Source of the DNA: Streptomyces spinoverrucosus
GTDB taxonomy: Bacteria > Actinomycetota > Actinomycetes > Streptomycetales > Streptomycetaceae
Length of the DNA: 64,000 nucleotides
NCBI RefSeq assembly: GCF_006539505.1
Contig: NZ_BJND01000017.1
Location: 244,645 to 308,644, forward strand
Reading direction: 5' to 3'
Part shown: piece by piece, positions 43,302 to 53,630 of the stretch
Position numbering within the stretch: the first letter of the stretch is position 1
How the letters are laid out: each line of letters opens with the position of its first letter
Notes under the pieces: model-generated
Told to the model about the DNA's origin: nothing
Seen by the model: the letters and a program-made list of their open reading frames with translations, nothing else
The model's database searches: none
Made by a program: the position numbers and the translations under genes

Positions 43302-44095
43302 CTCGGCGCGGGCGGACGGCCGGGGCCGCGGCGTTCCTGGTCCTGCTCGCCGGCTGCGCCCTGCCCGACGCCCCGCCCTCGCGCTCCGTCGAGGCGGAGG
43401 CGGCACCCGGCTCGGCCGCCTCGCAGCCCCCGCCGCACCGCCGCTGGGGCCTGCCCTCGCCGCTCTCGCCGCCCCCCTCGCCGCCCCGCCACCCCGCACG
43501 GCCGGCGGACGGGCTACCGCCGGTCCTGGACCGCATCCCGACCCCCCACAAGGTCGTCTTCCTCACCTACGACGACGGCGCCGAGAAGGACCCGCGCTTC
43601 GTCGACATGGTCCGCGAGCTACGGCTGCCGGTCAGCATGTTCCTCACCGACAGCGTCGTCGGACCCGGCTACGGCCACTTCGCGCGCCTGCGCTCGGTCG
43701 GCGCCAGCATCCAGAACCACACCCTCGACCACGCCGCCCTGCGCGGGCTGCCGTACGCGGGTCAGCGCGCCGAGATCTGCGGGCAGCAGAACAAACTCCA
43801 CAGCCGGTTCGGCATCCGCCCCCACCTCTTCCGCCCGCCCTACGGCACGTACGACACGACGACCCGCCGGGCGGCCGCGGACTGTGGCATCAAGGCGATC
43901 GTGCTCTGGCGCGCCACGATGAACGCGGGCGATCTCACCTTCACGAAGGGCCCCGCACACCTCCAGCCGGGCGACATCGTCTCGGTCCCTTCGACCGAGA
44001 CCCCGACCCCGATGCTCCGCGAACGCACGACGCGCCTGCTGCGCCGGGTGCAGGAGGCGGGGCTGACGGTGGGGCGGCTGGAGGACTACCTCTGA
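43298..44095 (+). CDS. Polysaccharide deacetylase lipoprotein 2
   Basis: 265 residues, GTG coupled to the upstream paralogue. Short leader with lipobox LVLLAGC, Pro-rich spacer, then NodB domain: VVFLTYDDGAEKD, HxxxH in NHTLDHAALRG, FRPPYGTYDT. Ends in GRLEDYL exactly like its neighbour, showing tandem duplication. Where paralogue 1 has LSHF near the end this one has VSVPSTE, so the second active-site His motif seems lost and activity may be altered. Confidence 0.88.
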   Translation: MTRRGRTAGAAAFLVLLAGCALPDAPPSRSVEAEAAPGSAASQPPPHRRWGLPSPLSPPPSPPRHPARPADGLPPVLDRIPTPHKVVFLTYDDGAEKDPRFVDMVRELRLPVSMFLTDSVVGPGYGHFARLRSVGASIQNHTLDHAALRGLPYAGQRAEICGQQNKLHSRFGIRPHLFRPPYGTYDTTTRRAAADCGIKAIVLWRATMNAGDLTFTKGPAHLQPGDIVSVPSTETPTPMLRERTTRLLRRVQEAGLTVGRLEDYL

Positions 44096-44126
44096 CCCAC
44101 GAGACTGGCCGACGCGCCGCAGGCAA

Positions 44127-44153
44127 TTGGCACTCCGCTTGACCGAGTGCTAA
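44127..44153. promoter_or_regulatory. CIRCE operator 1 (HrcA)
   Basis: TTGGCACTC-N9-GAGTGCTAA, spacing exactly nine, the HrcA-binding element of heat-shock operons. It lies 147-173 bp before groES. Confidence 0.95.
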
Positions 44154-44173
44154 TCCCAGTCATAGTCTCGGCT

Positions 44174-44200
44174 CTGGCACTCCCCCCTGGAGAGTGCCAA
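44174..44200. promoter_or_regulatory. CIRCE operator 2 (HrcA)
   Basis: CTGGCACTC-N9-GAGTGCCAA, 47 bp downstream of the first element (start to start), giving dual HrcA control of groES-groEL. Confidence 0.95.
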
Positions 44201-44299
44201 ACAAGCGACGGGCAGGTCCGGCACCCGCGACGACGGATCGACCTGGTCGCCACCTCAGACAGTTAACCCCGTGAGATCTCCGAAGGGGGAGGTCGGATC

Positions 44300-44608
44300 G
44301 TGACGACCGCCAGCTCCAAGGTTGCCATCAAGCCGCTCGAGGACCGCATCGTGGTCCAGCCGCTGGACGCCGAGCAGACCACGGCCTCTGGCCTGGTCAT
44401 CCCGGACACCGCCAAGGAGAAGCCCCAGGAGGGCGTCGTCCTGGCCGTGGGCCCGGGCCGCTTCGAGGACGGCAACCGCCTTCCGCTCGACGTCTCCGTC
44501 GGCGACGTCGTTCTCTACAGCAAGTACGGCGGCACCGAGGTGAAGTACAACAACGAGGAGTACCTCGTCCTCTCGGCTCGCGACGTGCTCGCGATCATCG
44601 AGAAGTAA
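44300..44608 (+). CDS. groES: Co-chaperonin GroES
   Basis: 102 residues, GTG start with a purine-rich GGGGGAGG site upstream. Canonical 10-kDa chaperonin: [27 protein letters not shown] (mobile loop) and [25 protein letters not shown]. It caps the GroEL ring during folding. First gene of the heat-shock operon with two CIRCE elements upstream and a terminator-like hairpin before groEL. Confidence 0.98.
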   Translation: MTTASSKVAIKPLEDRIVVQPLDAEQTTASGLVIPDTAKEKPQEGVVLAVGPGRFEDGNRLPLDVSVGDVVLYSKYGGTEVKYNNEEYLVLSARDVLAIIEK

Positions 44609-44634
44609 TCACCTCACGCAACACACCGTTTGAG

Positions 44635-46353
<1,719 letters not shown>

Positions 46354-46375
46354 CGCGAGCCGTAACAGGCAGTAG

Positions 46376-46410
46376 GGGAGGCCCGGCACCCGAGGGGTGC
46401 CGGGCCTCCC
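46376..46410 (+). terminator. Rho-independent-like terminator after groEL
   Basis: A 15-bp perfect stem, GGGAGGCCCGGCACC pairing with GGTGCCGGGCCTCCC around a short CGAGG-type loop, 22 bp after the groEL stop. No strong T-run, as usual in streptomycetes. It may serve both convergent genes. Confidence 0.9.
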
Positions 46411-46428
46411 TGTATCCCCTCGCGGGTT

Positions 46429-47136
46429 CTAACGCTCCAGCTCCTCGAAGACGCCCAGCTGCTCCATCAGCCCCAGCCGGTCGTACTCCCACCAGCCCTC
46501 GACGAGCTTGCCGTCCCCGCCGCACCGGAAGACGGTCGTACCGCTCATCGACACTTCCTTCCCGGTGGCCGGAATCCCCAGGAACTCGCCCTTGTGCGTG
46601 CCCTTCCAGAACCACCGCGCGCACACCTTGTCGCCCTCGGCGATCAGATCCTCGATGCTGAACGAGAAGTCGAACCCGTCCCGCCAGACCCGCACGTCGC
46701 GCCGGACATGATCCATCCCGATCACATCCTGCTCGTTCGCCGGGTTGTGATCGTGATAGTGCTCCCCCATCACCTCATCGAGCGGCGGCAGTTCCCCGGG
46801 CGTCGCCACCAGCTCGAAGAACCGCCGGACCGTGGCACTGAACAACTGCTCGTCCCGCACCACATCCAGATCCGTGAACGTCGGCATCTCGTCGCACAGC
46901 GCGACCATCTCGTGAAAGATCCGATCGGTCTCCGGAAGATTCGAATTCCGCATCGCCTCTTCGTACGACGGAAACTCCACGATCTCGATGAAGTGCGACG
47001 CGTCGGACCGGTCCTTCCCGATCACACTGTGCGTCGCCGTCCGCTTTCCCTTGGTCTTCTCCACCCACGCGTCCATCAGCCGGTTCATCTCCTCGAACCG
47101 ACTGGTCTTGCAGTCGATGACCTGCACGAACGTCAT
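46429..47136 (-). CDS. SnoaL/ester-cyclase-like protein with ABM-like N-terminus
   Basis: 235 residues from ATG 47136 behind GGAGG. The N-terminal ~95 residues (FVQVIDCKTSRFEEMNRLMD, HFIEIVEFPSYEEAM) look like a dimeric alpha-beta barrel (ABM) domain. The C-terminal half (YHDHNPANEQDVIG, ADKVCARWFWKGTHKGEFLG-like region, IPATGKEVSMSGTTVFR) is the SnoaL/NTF2-like ester-cyclase fold. No substrate can be deduced. It converges on groEL and is on the same strand as the SDR gene. Confidence 0.8.
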   Translation of the reverse strand: MTFVQVIDCKTSRFEEMNRLMDAWVEKTKGKRTATHSVIGKDRSDASHFIEIVEFPSYEEAMRNSNLPETDRIFHEMVALCDEMPTFTDLDVVRDEQLFSATVRRFFELVATPGELPPLDEVMGEHYHDHNPANEQDVIGMDHVRRDVRVWRDGFDFSFSIEDLIAEGDKVCARWFWKGTHKGEFLGIPATGKEVSMSGTTVFRCGGDGKLVEGWWEYDRLGLMEQLGVFEELER

Positions 47137-47208
47137 GGCGCCACCTCCGGCCCCCCTGGGTCCGGTCGAACAGCTCCATTCTCCTACGAGGGCCTCGACC
47201 GGCACCCG

Positions 47209-47982
47209 CTACTGAGGCCCGTACTTCCGGCCCGCCCGCGAGCTGACCCCGCCCAGCAATCCCCGCGGCGCCACCTTCACCACGCCCATGATGGCCTTGT
47301 ACCGCGGGTCCGGAATGGACAGTGTCTTGCCCCGCGCCAGATCCGAAAGCGCCGCCGCCACCAGCTTGTCGGCGTCGAGCCACATCCAGCTCGGGACGTT
47401 GTCCGTGCCCATGCCGGCGCGCTCGTGGAATTCGGTGCGGACGAAGCCGGGGCACAGGGCCATCATCCGTACGCCGGTGCCCGCCAGGTCGCGGGCGGCG
47501 CCCTGGGTGAACTGGACGACCCAGGCCTTGGACGCGCCGTACGTCCCCCGGGGGAGGAAGGCCGCGACCGAGGCGACGTTCACGACGCCCCCGCGTCCGC
47601 GCTCCCGCATCGCCTCGGTCGCCGCCGACGTCAGCCGGAGCACCGCCTCGCAGTGCACCTTGAGCATCTTCAGCTCGTCGGCCATGGAGACGTCGAGATA
47701 GCGGCCCTTGTTGCCGAACCCGGCGTTGTTGATCAGGAGGTCGACGGGGTTCTTGCGGTCGGCGAGACGAGCGGCGACCGCCTCGATGCCGGCGTCCGTC
47801 GCCAGGTCCGCCGTGAGCACCTCCGCCTCGATGCCGTGCCCGTCGTGCAGTTCGGTCGCCTGCTCGCGGAGGCGTTTGGTGTCGCGGGCCACCAGGACGA
47901 GGTTGTGCCCGTCCGCCGCCAGCCGCCGCGCGAACGCGGCGCCGATTCCCGCGGTCGATCCCGTAATCAGAGCCGTTGTCAT
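47209..47982 (-). CDS. Short-chain dehydrogenase/reductase
   Basis: 257 residues from ATG 47982 (MTTALITGSTAGIGAAFARRL). Classical SDR: TGSTAGIG cofactor loop, NNAGFG, catalytic Tyr and Lys in YGASK, and LCPGFVRTEF. VARDTKR after the second strand suggests NADP preference. Cytoplasmic. The upstream open frame lacks similarity and was excluded. Substrate unknown. Confidence 0.93.
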   Translation of the reverse strand: MTTALITGSTAGIGAAFARRLAADGHNLVLVARDTKRLREQATELHDGHGIEAEVLTADLATDAGIEAVAARLADRKNPVDLLINNAGFGNKGRYLDVSMADELKMLKVHCEAVLRLTSAATEAMRERGRGGVVNVASVAAFLPRGTYGASKAWVVQFTQGAARDLAGTGVRMMALCPGFVRTEFHERAGMGTDNVPSWMWLDADKLVAAALSDLARGKTLSIPDPRYKAIMGVVKVAPRGLLGGVSSRAGRKYGPQ

Positions 47983-48139
47983 GTGCCAAGGGTAGTGACC
48001 CGGACTCTGCGCGGCTGATCTCCATAGGGTCTCAGTAGGGGGAATGCCGAGGGAATGCCGGGAGGTTTGGGGAGGGCTTGGAGGGGATTTGTAGGGGGCT
48101 TGTAGAGGGGGCCCGGCGGGGCCTGGAGAGGGCCCTCGC

Positions 48140-49714
48140 TCAGCCGTGCCCCTGGTCACCCGCATGGCCGTTCCCAGGCCCCGCGTGCCCCGACGGCGCG
48201 CCCGCCCGCTGTCCCTTCTCCACCACCACGAACTGACCCATCATCCCCTCGTCCTCGTGGTACAGCAGATGGCAGTGGTACATGTACGGCGTGTCGGGAT
48301 CGGCCGGCCCGGTGAAGCGCAACGCCAGCTTCATGGTCGTCCCGTGCGGCACGAACACCGTGTCCTTGGGCCCGCGCAGGGCCGGCGGCGGTGCCGCGCC
48401 GTTCACCTCCAGCACCCTGAACTGCACGTCGTGTACATGGAAGTTGTGCGGCATCCCGTTGTCGTTGCGGACCGTCCACACCTCCGTCGTCCCGCGCGTG
48501 ACCGTCTCGTCCACCCGCCCCATGTCCATCGACCGCCCGTTGATCCCGGACCGCCTCAACTCGAAAAACCGGCCCCGCACCGCGTCCGCGCCGTCGGGTA
48601 TCTCCAACTTGCCCAGGACGGTGGGCAGGTCCGGAGACGGTCGCAGCCGTCCGGCCGCCCGCAGCTCCAGTACGTCGAAGGAGTCGTCCCCTCCGCCGAA
48701 CCGCCGCTGCCAGCCGTCCCCGTAGTTGTCCTGCGGAAAGCTGCGCAGCATCACCCGCTCATCCGCCCGCATCCGCACCACGATCTCGGCCCGCTCGCCC
48801 GGCGACAACTGCACCCGCGTCTGGGACACCGGCCGCTCAAGCAGACCCCCGTCCGTGCCGACCAGGGAGAAGGAACGGTCGTCCGGGAAGCCGAAGGCGT
48901 AGGTGCGGGCCGTGGAGGCGTTGAGCAGCCGAAGCCGTATCAGCTCGTCGGCGACCTCTCGGTAGGGACGCAGCGTGCCGTTGACCATCGTCCGGTCGCC
49001 GAGGAAGCCCACGTTCTGCAGGAAGCCGCGGCCCCCGTCGAGCCGGGCGCCGTCGAAGCGCACGTCCTGCACGACGACGGGCAGGTCGTCCACGCCGTAC
49101 CGCTTCGGCAGCGCCAGGCGCGCCGACCGCTCGTCGTCGAGGAGGAACATGCCCGCCAGGCCCCGCTGGACATGATCCTCGGTCGCGCCGTGCGGGTGGG
49201 GGTGGTACCAGAGCGTCGCGGCTGGCTGGTCCACCGTCCACTGCGGGCTCCAGGTGCCGCCGGCGGCGATCTCCTGATGCGGGCCCCCGTCCATCTCGGC
49301 GGGCAGGTGCATGCCGTGCCAGTGCACGCTCGACGCCTCGTCGAGCCCGTTCCGTATGCGCACGCGGACCTTCTCGCCGCGTTCCGCGCGCAGAGTCGGG
49401 CCGAGATAGGTGCCGTTGAAGCCCCACGTCGGGGTCTTCCGCCCCGCCTCGAACTCGGTCTCGCCCGCCTGCATGCGCAGGTCGAAGACGCGCGTGCCGT
49501 CCTTTTCGACATGCGACTCGGCCAACGGCGGTATGGCGAGCGCGTTGTTGAACGACGCCTTGCCGACCGTACTGACCGAGGCGTCGGTCCACAGCCACGC
49601 GAACAACCCGCCGATCGTCACGGCGCCGACGGTCACGACCGCGCCGAGGACGATGAGCACCCGCTTGAGACGAGACGCACGCCGAGGCGTGCCACCGGAT
49701 CTGCGACGAATCAT
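48140..49714 (-). CDS. Multicopper oxidase (CueO/laccase type)
   Basis: 524 residues. N-terminal membrane anchor (RVLIVLGAVVTVGAVTIGGLFAWLW, residues ~18-42), so exported. Three cupredoxin domains with all four copper motifs: VHWHGMHLPAEMDGG, WYHPHPHG, HNFHVHDVQF and YMYHCHLLYHEDEGMM. The C-terminal tail is Gly/His rich. Likely oxidises Cu(I) or phenolic substrates outside the cell. No copper-efflux gene is adjacent, so the copper-tolerance role is a family inference. Confidence 0.93.
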   Translation of the reverse strand: MIRRRSGGTPRRASRLKRVLIVLGAVVTVGAVTIGGLFAWLWTDASVSTVGKASFNNALAIPPLAESHVEKDGTRVFDLRMQAGETEFEAGRKTPTWGFNGTYLGPTLRAERGEKVRVRIRNGLDEASSVHWHGMHLPAEMDGGPHQEIAAGGTWSPQWTVDQPAATLWYHPHPHGATEDHVQRGLAGMFLLDDERSARLALPKRYGVDDLPVVVQDVRFDGARLDGGRGFLQNVGFLGDRTMVNGTLRPYREVADELIRLRLLNASTARTYAFGFPDDRSFSLVGTDGGLLERPVSQTRVQLSPGERAEIVVRMRADERVMLRSFPQDNYGDGWQRRFGGGDDSFDVLELRAAGRLRPSPDLPTVLGKLEIPDGADAVRGRFFELRRSGINGRSMDMGRVDETVTRGTTEVWTVRNDNGMPHNFHVHDVQFRVLEVNGAAPPPALRGPKDTVFVPHGTTMKLALRFTGPADPDTPYMYHCHLLYHEDEGMMGQFVVVEKGQRAGAPSGHAGPGNGHAGDQGHG

Positions 49715-49851
49715 GCTTCGAGCGTCCTCGCCGCGATCCCGCGAAACATCGGGGACGTCCCCCGCCCCACCCCGACCCGGCCCTGGCCCGCCCTCCGGGA
49801 ATTTCCCCTAGGAGGCGTGCGGCGCCTGGGCAAACAGACTTTGACTAGCCG

Positions 49852-50520
49852 TCAGGAGCCATGCCTCTGCATGTACTTCCGCGCCGCCTCCAGCGACTCC
49901 GGATGCAAAGCCCCGCCCGCCGCCAGCAGCCGCGGCAGCAGCGCCCGCTCCGTCGTGACCGCCCGGAACTGTACGGCCACCGTCACATCGTGATCCGGAC
50001 GGTGCGCGATCTCGATCGGGTCGCTCGCCCGGACCTCACCCGGCGTGATCACTCGCAGATACGCTCCCGGCGCACCCCGCTGCGTGAACCGCTTGACCCA
50101 GCCCGGCTCACCCAGATGGCTCTGGAAGGTCCGGCAGGGAATCCGCCCGGAGGTGACCTCCAGCACGACATCACGCCCGATACGCCAGCGCTCGCCGATC
50201 AGCGCGCCGGAGACGTCGAGACCTTCCGTCGTGAGGTTCTCGCCGAACGAGCCGTTCGTCAGCGTGCGGCCCAGTTCGCGCTCCCACGCGTCCAGGTCCT
50301 CGCGGGCGACCGCGTACACGGCCTGGTCGTCGCCGCCGTGGTGGCGGGTGTGGCACACCGCGTCCCCGGCCAGCCCGCTCGCCCCGATGCCCTTGGGACC
50401 GGGCGCCGTCACCCGAACGGGCTCGTCGACCGGGCGCTTGTCGATACCGGTCACACCGTCGGGGTGGTCCGTGTAGGTGACGGTCTTCGCGCGGCCCAGG
50501 TTCACAGAGAGAAGCCTCAT
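49852..50520 (-). CDS. MOSC domain protein (YiiM-like)
   Basis: 222 residues from ATG 50520 (MRLLSVNLGRAKTV). MOSC core: DEPVRVTAPGPKGIGASGLAGD, HGGDDQAVYAVAREDLD, SFGENLTTEGLDV, and the sulfur-carrying Cys in GRIPCRTFQSHLG. Related proteins bind or transfer sulfur to molybdenum cofactor, or detoxify N-hydroxylated bases. Divergent from a LysR regulator with an overlapping promoter region, so it may be that regulator's target. Confidence 0.9.
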   Translation of the reverse strand: MRLLSVNLGRAKTVTYTDHPDGVTGIDKRPVDEPVRVTAPGPKGIGASGLAGDAVCHTRHHGGDDQAVYAVAREDLDAWERELGRTLTNGSFGENLTTEGLDVSGALIGERWRIGRDVVLEVTSGRIPCRTFQSHLGEPGWVKRFTQRGAPGAYLRVITPGEVRASDPIEIAHRPDHDVTVAVQFRAVTTERALLPRLLAAGGALHPESLEAARKYMQRHGS

Positions 50521-50575
50521 GGCGGCACGGTAGGCGACAAAAACCAAAGTGTCGACGCATTATTCGGCGTCATAC

Positions 50576-50596
50576 CCAAGACTCGCTTATGCTTGG
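50576..50596. promoter_or_regulatory. LysR-type operator overlapping a leaderless promoter
   Basis: CCAAG-N11-CTTGG inverted repeat in the gap between the divergent MOSC and LysR genes. TATGCT (50588-50593) is a good -10 box seven bases before GTG 50601, so transcription and translation of the LysR gene would start together. A regulator on the inverted repeat would autorepress and could activate the MOSC gene. Confidence 0.55.
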
Positions 50597-50600
50597 ACCT

Positions 50601-51497
50601 GTGATCGAGGCCCGTCATCTGCGCGTCCTGCGCGCCGTCGCCAGCACCGGCTCCTTCTCCGCCGCGGGGCGCGAGCTGGGCTGCACCCAGCCCGCCGTCA
50701 GCCAGCAGATGAAGGCGCTGGAGGCCTCCGTGGGGACGCCCCTGCTGGTGCGCACCGGACGCGAGATGCGGCTGACGCAGGCCGGCGAGGCACTCGTACG
50801 GCATGCCTCGGGCATCCTCGCCGGGCTCACCGCCGCCGAGGAGGAGGTCGCCGCGATCGCCGGGCTGCGCGCCGGTCGGGTGCGGCTTGTGTCCTTCCCG
50901 AGCGGCAGCTCCACCCTCGTACCGACCGCCCTCGCCGCCCTGCGCGCCGCGCACCCCGGTACCCGCGTCTCCCTGGAGGAGGCCGAGCCGCCCCAGTCCG
51001 TCGACAAGCTGCGGGCCGGTGACTGCGACGTCGCACTCGCGTTCCGTTACCAGGGGGCGGCGGGCGTCGAGGAGTGGGACGACCTCGTCGTACGACCGCT
51101 GCTGACCGACCGGCTGGTGGGGCTGGTGCCCGAACGGCACCGGCTCGCGCGGTCCGAGTCCGTCGCCATCGGCGATCTCGCCGACGAACCGTGGATCGCG
51201 GGCTGTCCGCGCTGCCGCGGCCAGTTGATCGAGGTGTGCGCGGGGGCCGGTTTCACGCCCCGCATCGACTTCGCCACCGACGACTATCCGGCGGTGGTCG
51301 GCCTGGTGGGCGCGGGGCTCGGGGTGGCGGTGCTGCCCCAGCTGGCGATCGAGTCCGTACGGCCCCGGGGGGCGCGGGCGGTGACCTTGGAACCGGCGGT
51401 GCGGCGGGAGATCGTCGCGCTGACGCTGCCCGATCTGGCGCAGGTGCCGGCGGTGCGGGCGACGCTGGATCAGCTGGCGCGGGCGGCGGCCCGGTAG
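50601..51497 (+). CDS. LysR-family transcriptional regulator
   Basis: 298 residues from GTG 50601, preferred over ATG 50589 because the ATG lies inside the likely -10 box and no ribosome-binding site exists (probably leaderless). The N-terminal wHTH is EARHLRVLRAVASTGSFSAAGREL then TQPAVSQQMKALEASVG. Effector domain: VRLVSFPSGSSTLVPTAL, DVALAFRY, and a CPRC pair in WIAGCPRCRGQL that might sense redox or metal. Divergent from the MOSC gene. Confidence 0.9.
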   Translation: MIEARHLRVLRAVASTGSFSAAGRELGCTQPAVSQQMKALEASVGTPLLVRTGREMRLTQAGEALVRHASGILAGLTAAEEEVAAIAGLRAGRVRLVSFPSGSSTLVPTALAALRAAHPGTRVSLEEAEPPQSVDKLRAGDCDVALAFRYQGAAGVEEWDDLVVRPLLTDRLVGLVPERHRLARSESVAIGDLADEPWIAGCPRCRGQLIEVCAGAGFTPRIDFATDDYPAVVGLVGAGLGVAVLPQLAIESVRPRGARAVTLEPAVRREIVALTLPDLAQVPAVRATLDQLARAAAR

Positions 51498-51590
51498 TCG
51501 GGGCTCGCGGCAGTAAGAGGCCCCCCTAGTCACCCCCCGTAGTCAAATGCAGGGGGCACGCGTGTGCGTGCCCGTCGGAGAAACGTTCCT

Positions 51591-51920
51591 TCAGGTGTTC
51601 GAGGCGGCGTTCCCGCCGGCCGTCGACGCCGACACCAGCCGGTGGCGTGCCCGCCCCATGAGCTCTTCGCGCTCGTCCTCGGTCAACCCGCCCCACACGC
51701 CGTACGGTTCGCGCACCGCCAGCGCGTGTGCCGCGCACTGCGCGCGGACCGGGCACCTCATGCAGACCTCTTTGGCCGAGTTCTCGCGAGCACTCCGAGC
51801 CGCCCCGCGCTCGCCCTCCGGGTGGAAGAAGAGCGAACTGTCCACGCCGCGACAGGCAGCCAGGAGCTGCCAGTCCCATAGGTCCGCGTTCGGTCCGGGA
51901 AGGCGGGAGAAATCTGCCAT
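51591..51920 (-). CDS. whiD: WhiB-family [4Fe-4S] sporulation protein WhiD
   Basis: 109 residues. Four-cysteine cluster: one Cys in LLAACRGVDSS, then CMRCPVRAQC (CxxCx5C), followed by the turn motif YGVWGGLTEDER and a basic tail. N-terminus MADFSRLPGPNADLWDWQLL matches WhiD, the WhiB-like protein needed for late spore maturation, and the gene is divergent from bldM as in other streptomycetes. The protein binds an oxygen-sensitive iron-sulfur cluster and contacts sigma region 4. Confidence 0.93.
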   Translation of the reverse strand: MADFSRLPGPNADLWDWQLLAACRGVDSSLFFHPEGERGAARSARENSAKEVCMRCPVRAQCAAHALAVREPYGVWGGLTEDEREELMGRARHRLVSASTAGGNAASNT

Positions 51921-52301
51921 TGCGTGACCCCTTGTAGCCGTTCTGAGCGGATACGGTGCCCACGACCGTACATCTACGATCTAAGGAGATGAAAATATGA
52001 CTCATTGCGAATCTAGCCGCAGACACCAGTAGATGGGAAGAAATGGGTCTAAATGGGGCATAGGTTGTGATGAAACATTGAGGGTCTCTTGCGCATGTCT
52101 GCACCGTGTCCGCCCCCTCACGTAGAGTGCCGAAGACGGCACACAGCCCCGTAACTCTTTCGAGTGACCGTCGTTGAGAGTGCGGAGGCGGTTGAAAACA
52201 CAAGCGCTCGGGCAGGCGTCCGAGACGGTCGACCGCACAGGTGACGATTTCGTACCAGCCTGGAGGCTCAAGGTGACGCGCATCAGCTGCGGAGGGCGGC
52301 C
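51921..52301. promoter_or_regulatory. whiD-bldM divergent intergenic region
   Basis: 381 bp without a gene; relatively AT-rich near the whiD side (AAGGAGATGAAAATATGA around 51985). It holds the sigma-BldN type promoter described separately and presumably the whiD promoters. Several GTGAC-type half sites near 52163 and 52240 could be BldD or other regulator sites, but none is convincing. Confidence 0.6.
52150..52177 (+). promoter_or_regulatory. Sigma-BldN-type promoter of bldM
   Basis: CGTAAC (52150-52155), a spacer of exactly 16, then CGTTGA (52172-52177). This equals the CGTAAC-N16-CGTTGA consensus established for sigma-BldN in Streptomyces, of which bldM is the known target. The leader to the ATG would be about 115 nt. 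Confidence 0.92.
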
Positions 52302-52913
52302 ATGACTTCCGTCCTCGTCTGCGACGACTCCCCGCTTGCCCGAGAGGCGCTCCGCCGCGCGGTCGCGACCGTGCCCGGTGTCGAGCGTGTGACGACGGCG
52401 GCCAACGGCGAGGAAGTCCTCCGCCGCTGGGGTGCCGACCGCTCGGACCTCATCCTGATGGACGTACGCATGCCCGGACTGGGCGGCGTCGAGACCGTGC
52501 GGCGACTGCTGTCCGCCGACCCCGGTGCGCGCATCATCATGCTCACCGTCGCCGAGGACCTCGACGGCGTGGCCCTCGCGGTCGCCGCCGGCGCCCGGGG
52601 TTACCTGCACAAGGACGCCTCGCGCGCGGAGTTGCGCGCGACGGTCACGCAGGCGCTCGCCGACCCGACCTGGCGGCTCGCCCCGCGTCGGCTGCGCTCC
52701 GCCGAGATGGGGGCCGCGCCGACGCTCACCGCGCGTGAGATCCAGGTGCTCGAAGGCATGAGCCACGGCCGCTCCAACGCCGAGATCGGCCGCGAGCTGT
52801 TCCTCTCCGAGGACACCGTCAAGACCCACGCCCGCCGCCTGTTCAAGAAGCTCGGCGCCTCGGACCGGGCGCACGCGGTGGCGCTCGGCTTCCGCTGGGG
52901 CCTGGTGCGCTGA
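52302..52913 (+). CDS. bldM: Developmental response regulator BldM
   Basis: 203 residues, start MTSVLVCDDSPLAREALRRAV. Receiver domain with phospho-acceptor-like Asp in LILMDVRMPGLGG, then LuxR HTH (LTAREIQVLEGMSHGRSNAEIG, LSEDTVKTHARRLFKKLG). Sequence, length, sigma-BldN promoter and position beside whiD and shbA identify BldM. It is an atypical regulator that works as a homodimer early and as a heterodimer with WhiI later in sporulation (established for the genus). No kinase is adjacent. Confidence 0.96.
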   Translation: MTSVLVCDDSPLAREALRRAVATVPGVERVTTAANGEEVLRRWGADRSDLILMDVRMPGLGGVETVRRLLSADPGARIIMLTVAEDLDGVALAVAAGARGYLHKDASRAELRATVTQALADPTWRLAPRRLRSAEMGAAPTLTAREIQVLEGMSHGRSNAEIGRELFLSEDTVKTHARRLFKKLGASDRAHAVALGFRWGLVR

Positions 52914-53151
52914 CGCTGCCGCGTGGTGCTGCCGCGTGTCCCGGTGAGCGGGGGCGGCGATGAGCCCCCGCTCGGGTGGGGGAGGAGACGACACGATGGG
53001 GGCACCTCCCTGCCGGGCCTGGGGCGCACCGAGGGACGACGGCGCATGCGCCGGGCGCACTGGAGACGCGGTGTGCGCCGGGCGCACGGGGGCGCCGAAG
53101 GCCGGTCCGGTCTGCGTCGGGTGCGTGCGGAAGCCGCTGGCTTGTGGACAT

Positions 53152-53370
53152 TGCGCTGGGCGCACGGTCGGGACCGAGGTCCCGTCGGGTCTGCGCTGGG
53201 CGCGCGGTCGGGCCGAGGTCCTGTCGGGTCTGTGCTGGGCGCGCGGTCGGGCCGAGGTCCTGTCAGGTCTGCGCTGGGCGCATGGTCGGGCCGACGCCCT
53301 GCAGCGTCTGCGCCGCGCGTTCGGATGGGCCGAGGCCCCGTCGGGTCCGCGCCGGGCGCTTCGGCGGGAC
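53152..53370. repeat. 39-bp minisatellite downstream of bldM
   Basis: Units begin at 53152, 53192, 53231, 53270, 53309 and 53348, each opening with TGCGCTGGGCG or a variant; the first is 40 bp and the rest 39 bp. Looser copies of TGCGCCGGGCGCAC occur at about 53046 and 53071. The repeat lies in the 717-bp gap 52914-53630 between bldM and shbA, where no convincing gene was seen. As 39 is a multiple of three, long frames cross it on both strands, but none has a start or composition like its neighbours. Confidence 0.85.
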
Positions 53371-53630
53371 GTATGCCGGTGTTCAGGTCCGCGTGCCCGT
53401 CGTTCCACGGCCCGTGGGCTGGAATTCGGGTATTCGTGTGAGCAACGCCCCCTGGAGTGCCGTCGTGCGTGGTCACAGGGGGCGTACGGGGGTCCCGGAA
53501 GCGGCGGCGGACCCCGCGGTGGAGCGGCAGCGGTGGAAGGTCGCTGCTCGTTTCGGCGCGGATGCCGCATCCTTGAGGTGTGGAGTTCCTCGGGGACGAG
53601 TCGGTCGAGCGGAAGGGGAGGGCGCAGGGG

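Noticed and set aside
46376..46410. Long inverted repeat as an operator
   Set aside because: Position 22 bp after groEL and the perfect GC stem fit a transcription terminator better.
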